From positions 1 through 64,000 of the forward strand of contig JANXLU010000053.1 of the NCBI GenBank assembly GCA_025354985.1: a stretch of DNA of 64,000 bases, read 5' to 3'. The translations under genes and the position numbers were made by a program. Position 1 is the first letter of the stretch, and each line of letters begins with the position of its first letter. Origin of the DNA: Chloroflexota bacterium (GTDB lineage Bacteria > Chloroflexota > Anaerolineae > J036 > Brachytrichaceae). Below are positions 46,068 to 55,213 of the stretch, piece after piece. Below the pieces are notes generated by a model. It worked only from the letters and a program-made list of their open reading frames with translations, did not search any database and was not told where the DNA came from.

Positions 46068-46394
46068 ATGGATCAACTGGATCGCCTGGGCTGGGCGATC
46101 CAGGCCACGGTTGTGGTCAATGAGGTGTGGATTGGGCTTCGCGTCAACGATGCGGATCTTTGGCCACACCTCTTGGAGCGCCTACCACCGGGTGCACAAA
46201 TAGTCACTGCTGATACCGCGTTTGTCGATATCATGCTTAGCGCCGTGCATGGCGGCGAGAAGTCGCCACGGCGACGACCCTTTCACTTTGGCTATCTTAA
46301 CTTCAAACGAGTGAGCAGAAGCACGAATCCGATCATGATGCTGGACGAGTTGGGCGCCGCGCTCCAAAATCGCCTGTCCGTGCCTGGTTATTAA
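46068..46394 (+). CDS. Small protein of unknown function
   Basis: A 108-residue protein with no motif I can name. It has mixed alpha/beta composition (QATVVVNEVWIGLRV, then a helical C-terminus) and a basic stretch (SPRRRPFHF). Codon usage looks coding. It has no Shine-Dalgarno and starts immediately after the stop of a 15-codon ORF with its own leaderless promoter. It ends 12 bp before the convergent MFS gene. Confidence 0.5.
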   Translation: MDQLDRLGWAIQATVVVNEVWIGLRVNDADLWPHLLERLPPGAQIVTADTAFVDIMLSAVHGGEKSPRRRPFHFGYLNFKRVSRSTNPIMMLDELGAALQNRLSVPGY

Positions 46395-46406
46395 GGAACA
46401 GCACCC

Positions 46407-47660
46407 TTACGCAGTGGCAGCCACATGGATGGATTTGGCGGGAAACCGATGCACCTGAGCCATGGCCAGTAATGAGCCGGCAAAGACGACACATGAAAAC
46501 ATGAAGAGCCAGGTCAGACCAACGGCATCCGCCAGAAACCCAATGAAACCACCAATGATGACGCTGATGCCCAGCAACGTATGGGTGAATCCATAATACA
46601 GCGATCGGTTTTCGGTCGGCGTTACATCCATCATCAGCGGCCCAAAACTCACGGCAAGGGCGGACGTGAGAAGCCCGCTTAGCGCATACGCCGCGTATAA
46701 CTGCAGCTCGGGCATAAACCGGGTGGCAACCAATACGGCGCCGTCCAAAGCCATCACGATGCCACAGGTGATTGCAAACAGGAAAATGACCTTGTGCCCG
46801 CGTGAATCGCCGATCTTTCCAAAAATCCAGTTGCCAATAAGTCCGGCGACCAGGGATACCGATACAAAGCTGCCCAATTGACCGCCGCTCACATTCAGCT
46901 CGCGACGTGCATAGACGGCAAAAAATGGAGCACAGGCATAGCCCAGGCTGATCAACGACCTGCTGATCAGAAACCAGCGGTAGTCATGCGACGTCTTGAC
47001 CAGTTCCAGTGCGCGTTTCGCCTGGTCTCGAAGATTGGATGGCGCGGGTGGCACGTCTGGATCGTCCTGCACCATGCCCATCAGCGCATAACCAATAACA
47101 TACATAAATGCGGCGACGGCAAACACCGCACCGTAGTTTTGTGGAAACCCAAGACCCAGCCCGCCGTTGAGAATGTAGGCAATCACTCCGCCACCTGCGA
47201 TCCCCAGTATGGAGGCCAGACCATTTCGCCATGCAAATAGCGAGCCCCGCCGACCCGGCGGAATAGTCTTCGCAGTGATAACCGTCCACGGCAATCCGGC
47301 AATACCCGCGCCAATACTGATCGGCACCATGCAGATGGCAAAGGCAAGCAAAAGGGGTAGGCCCTTGAGCGTAAAAGCACATGCAATCAACGCGAGCCAG
47401 CTAAAAATCCGCCACAGGTTGGTTGCGCGATACAAATCCGCCTTGCGAGGCGTGCGTTCCACCCATCCGCTGACGAAAAATTGGGGCAGCCACCATCCGG
47501 CCTCGCGCATGGGTGCAATAAACGATATCAGCACGTTGCTGTCCGTCAACAGTGATAGAAACGCACTCATGACCACGCGCGTGTCAACCAAGGCCTCGGC
47601 CAGACCAACAAACGCCCCACTGATCGCATTTAGCCAAAACGAGCGAGCCGAAGCCTTCAT
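46407..47660 (-). CDS. MFS transporter
   Basis: A 417-residue major facilitator with 12 predicted helices. The loop 2-3 motif is weak, but PPGRRGSLFAWRNG after helix 4 and GKIGDSRGHKVIFL in the second half follow MFS pattern. The substrate is unknown. TCTAAT ends 7 nt before the ATG, so leaderless. Confidence 0.8.
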   Translation of the reverse strand: MKASARSFWLNAISGAFVGLAEALVDTRVVMSAFLSLLTDSNVLISFIAPMREAGWWLPQFFVSGWVERTPRKADLYRATNLWRIFSWLALIACAFTLKGLPLLLAFAICMVPISIGAGIAGLPWTVITAKTIPPGRRGSLFAWRNGLASILGIAGGGVIAYILNGGLGLGFPQNYGAVFAVAAFMYVIGYALMGMVQDDPDVPPAPSNLRDQAKRALELVKTSHDYRWFLISRSLISLGYACAPFFAVYARRELNVSGGQLGSFVSVSLVAGLIGNWIFGKIGDSRGHKVIFLFAITCGIVMALDGAVLVATRFMPELQLYAAYALSGLLTSALAVSFGPLMMDVTPTENRSLYYGFTHTLLGISVIIGGFIGFLADAVGLTWLFMFSCVVFAGSLLAMAQVHRFPAKSIHVAATA

Positions 47661-47762
47661 GGCGTCAATTAGACATCAACCTGATTGACATGTTGAATGA
47701 TCCGGTGCACAATAGGGCGCGGCCAACGGTTGCAATCAATCAACAGCCGCCATCTGTCGACC

Positions 47763-48749
47763 ATGAATCACCCATCAAAAATTCGATCTGTCGCACTTGG
47801 ACAAACCAAGCTTACCGTCACCAATTTTGGCCTAGGCTCGGCCCAGTTTGGTTGGTTGTTCGCACCAGTAAGCCATGCACAAGCCACGGCCACGTTCAAT
47901 CGGGCATGTGAGCTCGGCATAAGATTTTTTGATACATCGCCCTTGTACGGCCGCGGGATTGCCGAGGCCAGGTTGGGAAGGGTGCTACCCGGTCTGCCCC
48001 GGGATTCATTCACGCTAAGCAGCAAGGTTGGCTATGCCATTGAACCGGATGACGCGGTGCCGGATGGGGAATCAACCGCAAACCCGGAGCCTCGCGGTCA
48101 TGATTTCTCCTATGATTTTGCCATGCGCAGTCTGGAGGGCACGCTGCGTCGGACCGGTTTGAGCCGGGTGGACATTTTGCTCATTCACGATCCTGACGAT
48201 CACATGGAGGCATGCCTGCAAGGCACCTATAAGGCCCTGTATCGTCTGCGAGAACAAGGTGTGATCGGTGCGATTGGTGCCGGAATGAACGACGCCGGCA
48301 AACTGGCTTGGCTGGCAAAACATGCTCAGTTCGATTGTTTCTTGATGGCTGGTCGTTACACCTTGATCGACCAAACCGCGCATGATGAATTACTGCCAAT
48401 TGCGAAGGCTCAAGGCATCGCAATCTATGTGGGTGGGCCGTTTAACAGCGGCCTGTTGGCGGATCCCTTTGCCCCAAATCCAAAATTCAACTATGACACT
48501 GCTGGCCGCGAATGGGTGGACAAGGCCCAGCGCGTTGCGACTGTCTGCACGCGCCACGGTGTGGATATTAAGGCTGCCGCCCTACAGTTCCCCCTTGGCC
48601 ACCCTTCGGTTGTCTCTGTGGTCAGCGGTCCCCGGAGCGTGGCTGAGCTGGAGCAAAATGTCGAGGCGTTCAACGCGCCGATCCCCGCGGAATTATGGGA
48701 CGAGCTAAGGCACGAGGGACTGCTGCCTGATACAGTGCCAACGCCGTAA
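47763..48749 (+). CDS. Aldo/keto reductase (D-threo-aldose dehydrogenase-like)
   Basis: A 328-residue AKR resembling L-fucose/D-threo-aldose 1-dehydrogenases: FFDTSPLYGRGIAEARLG with catalytic Asp and Tyr, SSKVG with Lys and DILLIHDPDDH with His. It may oxidise a free sugar to its lactone. The ATG at 47763 gives the family N-terminus. The stop codon lies in the loop of a long inverted repeat. Confidence 0.8.
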   Translation: MNHPSKIRSVALGQTKLTVTNFGLGSAQFGWLFAPVSHAQATATFNRACELGIRFFDTSPLYGRGIAEARLGRVLPGLPRDSFTLSSKVGYAIEPDDAVPDGESTANPEPRGHDFSYDFAMRSLEGTLRRTGLSRVDILLIHDPDDHMEACLQGTYKALYRLREQGVIGAIGAGMNDAGKLAWLAKHAQFDCFLMAGRYTLIDQTAHDELLPIAKAQGIAIYVGGPFNSGLLADPFAPNPKFNYDTAGREWVDKAQRVATVCTRHGVDIKAAALQFPLGHPSVVSVVSGPRSVAELEQNVEAFNAPIPAELWDELRHEGLLPDTVPTP

Positions 48750-48773
48750 TACGCGGGCACTGTGTCAGGCAGC
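48722..48773. terminator. Long inverted repeat enclosing the reductase stop codon
   Basis: Eighteen-base arms (48722-48739 and 48756-48773) pair with one mismatch or wobble; the 16-base loop holds the TAA at 48747-48749. It lies between two convergent genes and probably ends transcription both ways. No T run follows, so a rho-type or processing role is possible. Confidence 0.6.
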
Positions 48774-48778
48774 CGGCT

Positions 48779-49522
48779 TTAACTCGATGACTTCGTGGGA
48801 ATAAACTCAGCAATGCGGTGCGCGATTTTGCTGACGGTCATGGAGTGGAGCCAAATGCGCCCCGGCCCCTTGAGCGAAGCCAAAAACAAACCTTCTCCAC
48901 CAAGCAGGATATTCTTGACACCTTTCACCATCTGCACGTCAAAGGTTACCGAGGCATCAAACATTGCCACGTGTCCGGGTTCCACCTGCATCACCTGACC
49001 GGGTTGCAGGTGATACTCCACTGCATCGCCGTCCAATTCGGCAAAAACGATTCCCGGACCGGTGAGTTTTTGCAGGATAAAACCCTCCCCCCCAAACAAC
49101 CCGCTCCCAAGCTTGCGTGAGAAAAATACGTCCAATGCCACGCTTTTTTCAGCGCATGTAAACGCATGCTTGTGCATGATCACGCTCTGACCGGCCTCCA
49201 GGTCGATGGGCAGCATCTTGCCGGGGAAATCCGCACTAAACGCCACCTGTCCGGGACCGCCTGTCGCGGTGAAATCCAGCAGGAATGCCGTTGCGCCCGA
49301 TAGTGCGCGCTTAAACATGCCGCCAAGCCCGCCACCGGTGTTGGCGTTCATGCTAACCGTCGCCGTCATCCAGCTCATTCCGCCGGCGTCTGAGTAGACG
49401 ACCTGATTGGGTTGCAGGTTAATTGCCACGGTCTGTTGCACCGTGCCCATGATGTGATAGGAAAGCCCACTCTTGGACTGGCCGCTTACTTCTGGAAGGT
49501 TTGGGAGGTCGGGAATACTCAT
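48779..49522 (-). CDS. AIM24/TIGR00266 family protein
   Basis: A 247-residue beta-rich protein of the AIM24 family, of unknown function in bacteria and linked to membrane organisation in mitochondria. Seen are the Gly-rich DAGGMSWM and a second GPGQVAFSADFPG. ATG 49522 is chosen on family length. Its message has a 57-nt leader with a strong stem-loop and no Shine-Dalgarno. Confidence 0.85.
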   Translation of the reverse strand: MSIPDLPNLPEVSGQSKSGLSYHIMGTVQQTVAINLQPNQVVYSDAGGMSWMTATVSMNANTGGGLGGMFKRALSGATAFLLDFTATGGPGQVAFSADFPGKMLPIDLEAGQSVIMHKHAFTCAEKSVALDVFFSRKLGSGLFGGEGFILQKLTGPGIVFAELDGDAVEYHLQPGQVMQVEPGHVAMFDASVTFDVQMVKGVKNILLGGEGLFLASLKGPGRIWLHSMTVSKIAHRIAEFIPTKSSS

Positions 49523-49534
49523 TATTGTTTTTTT

Positions 49535-49591
49535 CAAAGCCACTCGGGATGGTGCCCGGGTGGCTTTGAACCACTTGATTCTGGCACTATA
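49535..49591 (-). promoter_or_regulatory. AIM24 promoter and stem-loop leader
   Basis: TATAGT (49591 to 49586) precedes a 57-nt leader. The leader contains a hairpin of 9 plus 4 base pairs with one U-G pair (49535-49548 with 49555-49568, six-base loop), starting about 10 nt after the predicted transcription start and followed by A7 rather than T. It is therefore more likely an RNA switch or stabiliser than a terminator. Confidence 0.55.
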
Positions 49592-49597
49592 ACAGTC

Positions 49598-50533
49598 TCA
49601 ATTGCGTCTGGAGTTGAGCGTCCCGTTAAGGGTTGGTGCGGTTTGTAAATTGTTCGCGACGTTAGTCTGCTTTTGGATTAGCTCGGCAATGCTCGCCGGG
49701 ATATTGATGTTGAGATTGGTCGCGTTCGGTGCGTAGAAGCGTGCCAGCTCAACGACCATTTGCATCAAACGCGGGTCGGCAGTGATTTCCTTTTGCAGAC
49801 CGATGGCCGCCATTCCCTGCATTTGGCGGGTAGTCACTTCCAGTTGCTCGTGCGTGATTTGATGCATCAGTCTCGCTGTGGTGTGATCCAGTTCCAAGTG
49901 CGCCTGATGCATTCCCACCAACACCTTCATGCCCCAGATTTGCTCTATGAATTTGCGGATGCTGCGCGCCAACTGGCTTCCAAGGTCCTCATGGAAGCCA
50001 GACCGGCAGATTGCAGCCAGTGTGCATCTTCGGCCAAGTTCGCGGAGCCATTGCTTGACCCGATCTCGAAGAATCATGCCAATTTGGACCTCGTCAAACC
50101 TTGCAAGTTCGGACGCTAAGCTGATAGGGGCGTTGCGGGGGTCAATCCAGATAATTATGTCTGCAGCCAAACCAATCGGGAGCTGCTCCTGCTCTAGCCT
50201 GTCCTCAGTGTATGGCACGCTAATCGTCCGTGCCCGAAGCGACCAGGTTGGGCCCACTTGTTCGTGCTGCGGATTGATCGCATGATCCATGCCCGGTGCG
50301 AGCCAGCGCAAGAACTTCCACGCCAGATCAAAAACCGGAACTGTGGTCAGCGCCTCAACCAAAACCGGCTGCCGATACCAGCCAACTGGTGAGCATTCAC
50401 TCAATACCCGCCTCACCCGGCGCTCCCATTGGTTGGGCGTCTTCCCCGGTTCGGGTTGAGTAACCGTCGCCTTTGGAGGCGAGAACGCGTATGTGGCGGT
50501 TGAAGACCGCTGCGATCTATGCGCTTGCGTCAT
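49598..50533 (-). CDS. SPFH/Band 7-like protein
   Basis: A 311-residue protein. Residues 72-180 follow the prohibitin/stomatin pattern (SLRARTISVPYTEDR, then a strand-rich IGLAADIIIWIDPRNA and helices). The N-terminus has no membrane anchor. Similarity is by eye and weak, so the call is tentative. AGGGAG ends 6 nt before the ATG. The next gene on the strand is AIM24, whose proteins also often sit with SPFH proteins. The divergent partner is the 882-residue protein. Confidence 0.5.
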   Translation of the reverse strand: MTQAHRSQRSSTATYAFSPPKATVTQPEPGKTPNQWERRVRRVLSECSPVGWYRQPVLVEALTTVPVFDLAWKFLRWLAPGMDHAINPQHEQVGPTWSLRARTISVPYTEDRLEQEQLPIGLAADIIIWIDPRNAPISLASELARFDEVQIGMILRDRVKQWLRELGRRCTLAAICRSGFHEDLGSQLARSIRKFIEQIWGMKVLVGMHQAHLELDHTTARLMHQITHEQLEVTTRQMQGMAAIGLQKEITADPRLMQMVVELARFYAPNATNLNINIPASIAELIQKQTNVANNLQTAPTLNGTLNSRRN

Positions 50534-50674
50534 GGCTTTCTCCCTTTGGGATTGTTACCACTCCCAGGGCCCGACGCGCTTCCTCCCGTTCCGCTATTTA
50601 CGCTGGAACCGGGCCTGAATCAGGCCTTGAAAGGTGATTACTAATCCGATAGACATACGACCGCACTGATCGTA

Positions 50675-50733
50675 ACAAGCTTGTGTTAAGACGTCAAATT
50701 TGTGCTTAAATCCCATTTGTGGACAAATTTGTC
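50675..50733. promoter_or_regulatory. Three spaced palindromes, candidate operators
   Basis: ACAAGCTTGT (50675-50684), TCAAATTTGT (50694-50703) and GACAAATTTGTC (50722-50733) are palindromic or nearly so and share an ACAAxxTTGT core. Centres are 19 and 29 bp apart. They lie in the 250-bp non-coding region between the divergent SPFH-like and 882-residue protein genes. Confidence 0.5.
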
Positions 50734-50783
50734 ACAAGTTCGTTGCGGATTTCGCAACTTGCAGCAACCGTCCTTAAACAAGG

Positions 50784-53432
50784 ATGAATTCGAAAGCAGC
50801 GATTGGACCACGTCGACCCGAAAGTGACGTCGCACTGCTCAGGCGGCAATATGCTCGTATTCGGTTGCTGGCTCAAGATGCCTACCCGACCGAGCAACGC
50901 CGCGGGCCAATGTTGCAGGCGGCGCTAAAAATCATCAGGCAGTTGGACGTCATGCCGCATCTGTTGCTTGTTGACGTTACGTCCGCATTCCACGATTATC
51001 GACGCAAGGGCTGGCTCACCGTGCCCACCAAGGAGTCCGTCCGCCCGGACTACTCAAGCGAATTGTTGACACAATTTGTACTTATCGTGTGGCTGAGCAA
51101 ATCGCATTTGGTTCACCACCATAATCGAAATGATTGGGTGATGCACCATGTTGCGCTTGCTACATCCGCGCACAGTGATGCCGGTCTGTCAAACGCGGCA
51201 ATCCATACGCCAACCCCCCGCGTCGCGCGTGAGCGGGATTGGGTTGTGAATCGCATCTATCAGCGGCTGGCCATGGCGTTAATCGGCTGGGCGTTTGGCG
51301 AAACCAGCCGACCCGACAAAGCTGCCGTGATGTTTTGCGTCCAAACCAATGGAGAGGAATCCAAAGAGGCCAAAGACTTACTAATTGAAAATGTCACCGA
51401 CATGCGGCAAATATCCCGGTTGCTTGAACGGTGTGATCACATAAAAACGCTGCAGCTCGCTCGCCCGGATGGCGACTACGAGACGGTGCCGGACTATGCC
51501 GAAGTGTTGGGTGCAGGCTATACCCATTGGTATGTCTTGAAAACGCAATCTCGCTCGCGGCTCCTAGTCGGCGTGCTTGCATGCGATGCATCCCAGTCAA
51601 AGGCACTGGGTCAGCCCGATCCAAACAAACTGGACGAGGTGTATGAACACGGGGCCCGCAGGGAACGCATCGCAGCATTGTTGCGGTTGGCGTCACCCAG
51701 GGGGGATTCAACTCAGGATGAGGACCAGCACGAATCCACCTCGCTTGACATTCTCGTGAGCATGGTCCGACGGGCATCACGATTGATAAGTACGGTTGCA
51801 CTGCTGGTGCCCGACACCACAATGTCGCCACCGACACAGCTCCGCGTGCTTGCCCAAAGCAGCGAACCCTTTGTAAAACTGTTTGATCCCAGTACGCGGG
51901 TTGCCTTGGGACATTCGGTCAGCGGTTTTGTATATGAGAATCAACAACCTCTGGTTATCCGGCAGACGCTAAGCATGGTGGCCGACGTGCGCATTGCCCT
52001 GCAGCACGTGGAGCACACCCAGGCCTGTGCGGGTTATCCATGCAAGTGCGGCGACAAGACCTATGGTGTCCTATATACCGCGGTGAGTGAGCACAGTCTG
52101 GAGGTGGATCGACCCTTTGATCAATCCAAGGTCTATCAGCCGCATACGCTGTCACTACTGCACATTGCCAGCATGATTGCCGGCGAAATTTTGGCCGAAC
52201 GCGAAGCGCGGGAGCACACCGTGCGCGCCATGGCGCGTCAAATTACCCATGTGCGCATTCAAGCCGGCGAGCGCCGTGTTGCGGAAGATTTGCTGCTGGA
52301 ATGGGTCAAACCACTTTTTGCCAGAAAACCATCCGTTCGTTCATCAGGCTCGTATTACGTGTTGCTGATCAATGTGGATGTGCCCCTCGAACGCGGTGAG
52401 CGGTTCTCGGATGCCGACTCTTACAACACATGGTTTGTCAGCGAGGTCCAACAGTGGATTCGCAACATGGCGCGCGCAAAATCGCGTGAGCAGGTGGTCA
52501 TGTGCTATTGGAATAAGCGGGGCACGGAGATAGCCCTGCTGCCCAAAACACCCGATGCCCTGCCGTATGATGACGCGCGTCGCATCATGGATGACCTTAC
52601 GAAGATAGCCAATCGCTTTCCCGCCGACTGGGATAAGCCGGATGAGGTAACTTCCGAATTCAAGGCGGGTTCCAGACCCAATGTCCGCTGTTGGGTAAAG
52701 CGGATCGAATTGGACCAAAATCTTGCAGCTGAGGCCATAAGCGTGGTGCCCGGAATGAGCCAGGAGGACAAACTTTCCGAATGCGTGGCTTCACTGATGG
52801 ATCAACTGCAGTTGGGCATGAATCAGATCGCAAGTTTGTGTGAGGGGCACCTTGCGGAAAACCAAAGCCGTTTTGGTGATGCTGCCAGCCACTATCGCGC
52901 GGCCTGGACCGCGTGTCAATCCGCCCGTCGCTTGGATTCATATGTCTTGCGTCACTATGCCCGATCCCTGTTATTCAACAAGGAATACGATCTTGCTGCC
53001 CAACATTTTGAACAATTGGGACGCTTGGATCCCTCGGCGCCCGCCATCGAGTGGCAGGCGATATGCCTGCTGTTGCAGGGAAAGTTGAGCGAGGCGCGCA
53101 AACTGCGCTCGCTATTTAAGGAGCCAAACAGCGCCCAGGTTCCAATATCACTACATGACTACCTGGCCAGCGATGGCGATTTGGATGCTGCCATGAAGGC
53201 GCTGTTAACTGCGACACCGCTGCATGGCCCGGACGCTGATTTGCAGGCGGCGCTTTGGAGAATTGACATGTGTCTGCTGGCCTATATTTCGGCGCGTGAT
53301 GAATCAATCAGGCTTCGTTGTCTCAAACGCTTCACCGATGAAACGTTGGATGCATTTAGACGTTGGCCGCGCAGTCACGTGGTGCAGCGAAAGTTGGTTC
53401 AGAGCAGCCTGTTGCAGCGTGAGGTTGTCTGA
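50784..53432 (+). CDS. 882-residue GAF / GGDEF-like / TPR protein, unknown function
   Basis: A large soluble protein. The N-terminal 300 residues match nothing I recognise but contain a conserved-looking WLSKSHLVHHHNRNDWV. Residues 318-476 resemble a GAF sensor domain, with a CxC near 425 (YPCKCGDK). Residues 523-610 have the strand/helix spacing of a GGDEF or nucleotide-cyclase fold, without the GGDEF motif. Residues 677-780 are TPR-like repeats (HYRAAW, HFEQL). It appears to be a signalling or scaffold protein. No membrane helix or catalytic motif is visible. Start at 50784 is the first ATG; no strong ribosome site. Confidence 0.65.
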   Translation: MNSKAAIGPRRPESDVALLRRQYARIRLLAQDAYPTEQRRGPMLQAALKIIRQLDVMPHLLLVDVTSAFHDYRRKGWLTVPTKESVRPDYSSELLTQFVLIVWLSKSHLVHHHNRNDWVMHHVALATSAHSDAGLSNAAIHTPTPRVARERDWVVNRIYQRLAMALIGWAFGETSRPDKAAVMFCVQTNGEESKEAKDLLIENVTDMRQISRLLERCDHIKTLQLARPDGDYETVPDYAEVLGAGYTHWYVLKTQSRSRLLVGVLACDASQSKALGQPDPNKLDEVYEHGARRERIAALLRLASPRGDSTQDEDQHESTSLDILVSMVRRASRLISTVALLVPDTTMSPPTQLRVLAQSSEPFVKLFDPSTRVALGHSVSGFVYENQQPLVIRQTLSMVADVRIALQHVEHTQACAGYPCKCGDKTYGVLYTAVSEHSLEVDRPFDQSKVYQPHTLSLLHIASMIAGEILAEREAREHTVRAMARQITHVRIQAGERRVAEDLLLEWVKPLFARKPSVRSSGSYYVLLINVDVPLERGERFSDADSYNTWFVSEVQQWIRNMARAKSREQVVMCYWNKRGTEIALLPKTPDALPYDDARRIMDDLTKIANRFPADWDKPDEVTSEFKAGSRPNVRCWVKRIELDQNLAAEAISVVPGMSQEDKLSECVASLMDQLQLGMNQIASLCEGHLAENQSRFGDAASHYRAAWTACQSARRLDSYVLRHYARSLLFNKEYDLAAQHFEQLGRLDPSAPAIEWQAICLLLQGKLSEARKLRSLFKEPNSAQVPISLHDYLASDGDLDAAMKALLTATPLHGPDADLQAALWRIDMCLLAYISARDESIRLRCLKRFTDETLDAFRRWPRSHVVQRKLVQSSLLQREVV

Positions 53433-53670
53433 CTACAACATAACCCGACCGTCAATAATGGTCGTGGAGGAGTCACCAATCCAAATTTCGCCGTCTTTGT
53501 CCTTGGAACCATGCAGCCGTCCGGCCCGTCCCAACACAGGTTCCTGCGAGGCAACATATTGTTCCGTGGCTGCACCGGCGCCAATGAGCCATTGCGCAAC
53601 CCCGGCGTTAAAACTGCCGGTTACCGGATCTTCCACTGCCCCATCGGTGTAGGCAAACACTCGGATCAAG
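53433..53670 (-). pseudogene. C-terminal fragment of a PhzF-family protein
   Basis: About 78 codons on the minus strand match the C-terminus of PhzF-like isomerases: VFAYTDGAVEDPVTGSFNAG, a hallmark segment, then GRAGRL and IWIGD. The N-terminal two thirds are missing; homology begins where the MFS coding sequence ends (53666). The fragment has no start codon of its own and no promoter is visible. It is a deletion remnant. Confidence 0.8.
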
Positions 53671-54904
53671 CGCCGCCTACGGTATTGAGCTGCGGCCCCA
53701 GCCAGCGTCCAAGTATGATTGCGCAAAGTCCGGCGAATACCAGCGTCCCAAGCATAATCAGGACGAGTATCGGTGCGGCGCCAGCACTCACAAAGAGACC
53801 GGCCAGCAAAGGTACCACGATTGAGCAGAGTGAGGTCGTCATGGAAAGCATGCCGTTATAACGTCCGACCCAACCCTTGGGGGCCAGATCCATGACAAGC
53901 GGCGGCAACGTGGGTGACATGATCGTTTCAGCCACCCCGCCCAAGCCAAGCGTGCCCACAATCAAAACACCTGCAAGAACCAACGTGGGCTGTGCACCCG
54001 CGACCAAAACCAGTCCAAATGCACAGGCCAGGATGCCAAACATAAGGGCAACCACGCCACCGCGCTTGCGTCCTTTGAGCAGGCCAAAAACCGGCAGCTG
54101 GAGGATCACAATCGCCAATGTGTTCAGCCCAAGCCCAAGTCCCAGCACGCGCGGAGGCAGACCAAGTTGGTTTGCGTAAAGCGGGACAATAAAGTTGAGC
54201 TGCATAACGTTAAACCAGAATAGGAAGCTGACAAGGCACAGCAAAGCAAAACGCCGGTCGCGTAATGCGTTCATCATGCTTTGTTTGCCGTGTGCATCAC
54301 CGTCACCTGCAGCGGTTTCCTGCCCGGCGCGGAACATCACGTCCAGCTTTGGCGTTAGGATTAGGAACGGCAGAAGCGAAAGAATAAACACGGCCTGAAC
54401 AGCATACAGCGCGACAAATGTCCACGGTTGTGCCACATCCACAAAAAAACCGGCTGCGACTCCGCCAAGACCGATTCCAAGATTCAGTCCGGCATAATTC
54501 AAGGAAAATATTCTCGAGCGCTGATCGGGGGGCACCAGCGTGCCAATCAGCGCACCAAAGGCTGTAAACCTCATTGCGCTCGATAATGCGATCAGTGCCA
54601 GCACCACCCCTGCCGCAAATACCGAGTTGAATACCCCGAACAACGCCGCGCCAATCCCCCACGTGATGGTCGTAAGCAGCAACGTCCGCCGGGGTCCAAA
54701 TTTGTCCACCAACCATCCCGCTAGTGGTGAACCGATCAGCCCAAGCCCGGCACTGGTTGCCACCAAAAAACTGGCCAAAACCAGGTCAATCCCCCGCACC
54801 TTGCTTAGATAAATCAGCGGATATTGCAGACCCAGACCCAAACCGACAAATGACAACGTATTTGCAAATAAATACACGCTTGCGAGACGCGGCAACACCA
54901 TCAT
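53666..54904 (-). CDS. MFS transporter
   Basis: A 412-residue major facilitator with 12 predicted helices. The motif GWLVDKFGPRRTLL is the usual loop 2-3 sequence (GxxxDRxGxRR). The substrate is unknown. Its last codons overlap the start of the PhzF fragment, so its C-terminus may have been changed by the same deletion; the family length is still normal. TTATCG/TATCGA lies about 6 nt before the ATG. Confidence 0.8.
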   Translation of the reverse strand: MMVLPRLASVYLFANTLSFVGLGLGLQYPLIYLSKVRGIDLVLASFLVATSAGLGLIGSPLAGWLVDKFGPRRTLLLTTITWGIGAALFGVFNSVFAAGVVLALIALSSAMRFTAFGALIGTLVPPDQRSRIFSLNYAGLNLGIGLGGVAAGFFVDVAQPWTFVALYAVQAVFILSLLPFLILTPKLDVMFRAGQETAAGDGDAHGKQSMMNALRDRRFALLCLVSFLFWFNVMQLNFIVPLYANQLGLPPRVLGLGLGLNTLAIVILQLPVFGLLKGRKRGGVVALMFGILACAFGLVLVAGAQPTLVLAGVLIVGTLGLGGVAETIMSPTLPPLVMDLAPKGWVGRYNGMLSMTTSLCSIVVPLLAGLFVSAGAAPILVLIMLGTLVFAGLCAIILGRWLGPQLNTVGGA

Positions 54905-54995
54905 GCCACCTCGATAACCTTCCGGCTGGGCATGATTTCAATTCCCGTAACATCGCCGGTTCGAATTTTCGTGATTGAGCACATAATAATCAAAC

Positions 54996-55031
54996 AAAAA
55001 GCCCGGTGAACCATGGTTCACCGGGCTTTTT
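54996..55031 (-). terminator. Terminator of the tRNA gene
   Basis: A perfect 36-base palindrome (A5, GCCCGGTGAACC and its complement, T5) lies 8 bp after the 3' end of the tRNA. It can act in both directions. Confidence 0.95.
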
Positions 55032-55038
55032 GTATCTA

Positions 55039-55110
<72 letters not shown>

Positions 55111-55213
55111 CTAAGACCATGATTATACCCCAACCCGACCAGCACCCCCCATGTCAGATTGATGCCCGCCGTAAATTCCCCACCCTCGACAGATGTACCC
55201 GTTTTCCGTGACG

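Noticed and set aside
49535-49568. Intrinsic terminator for the SPFH-like gene
   Set aside because: In the minus direction the hairpin is followed by an A run, not a T run, and it lies after the AIM24 -10 box, so it is more likely part of the AIM24 leader.
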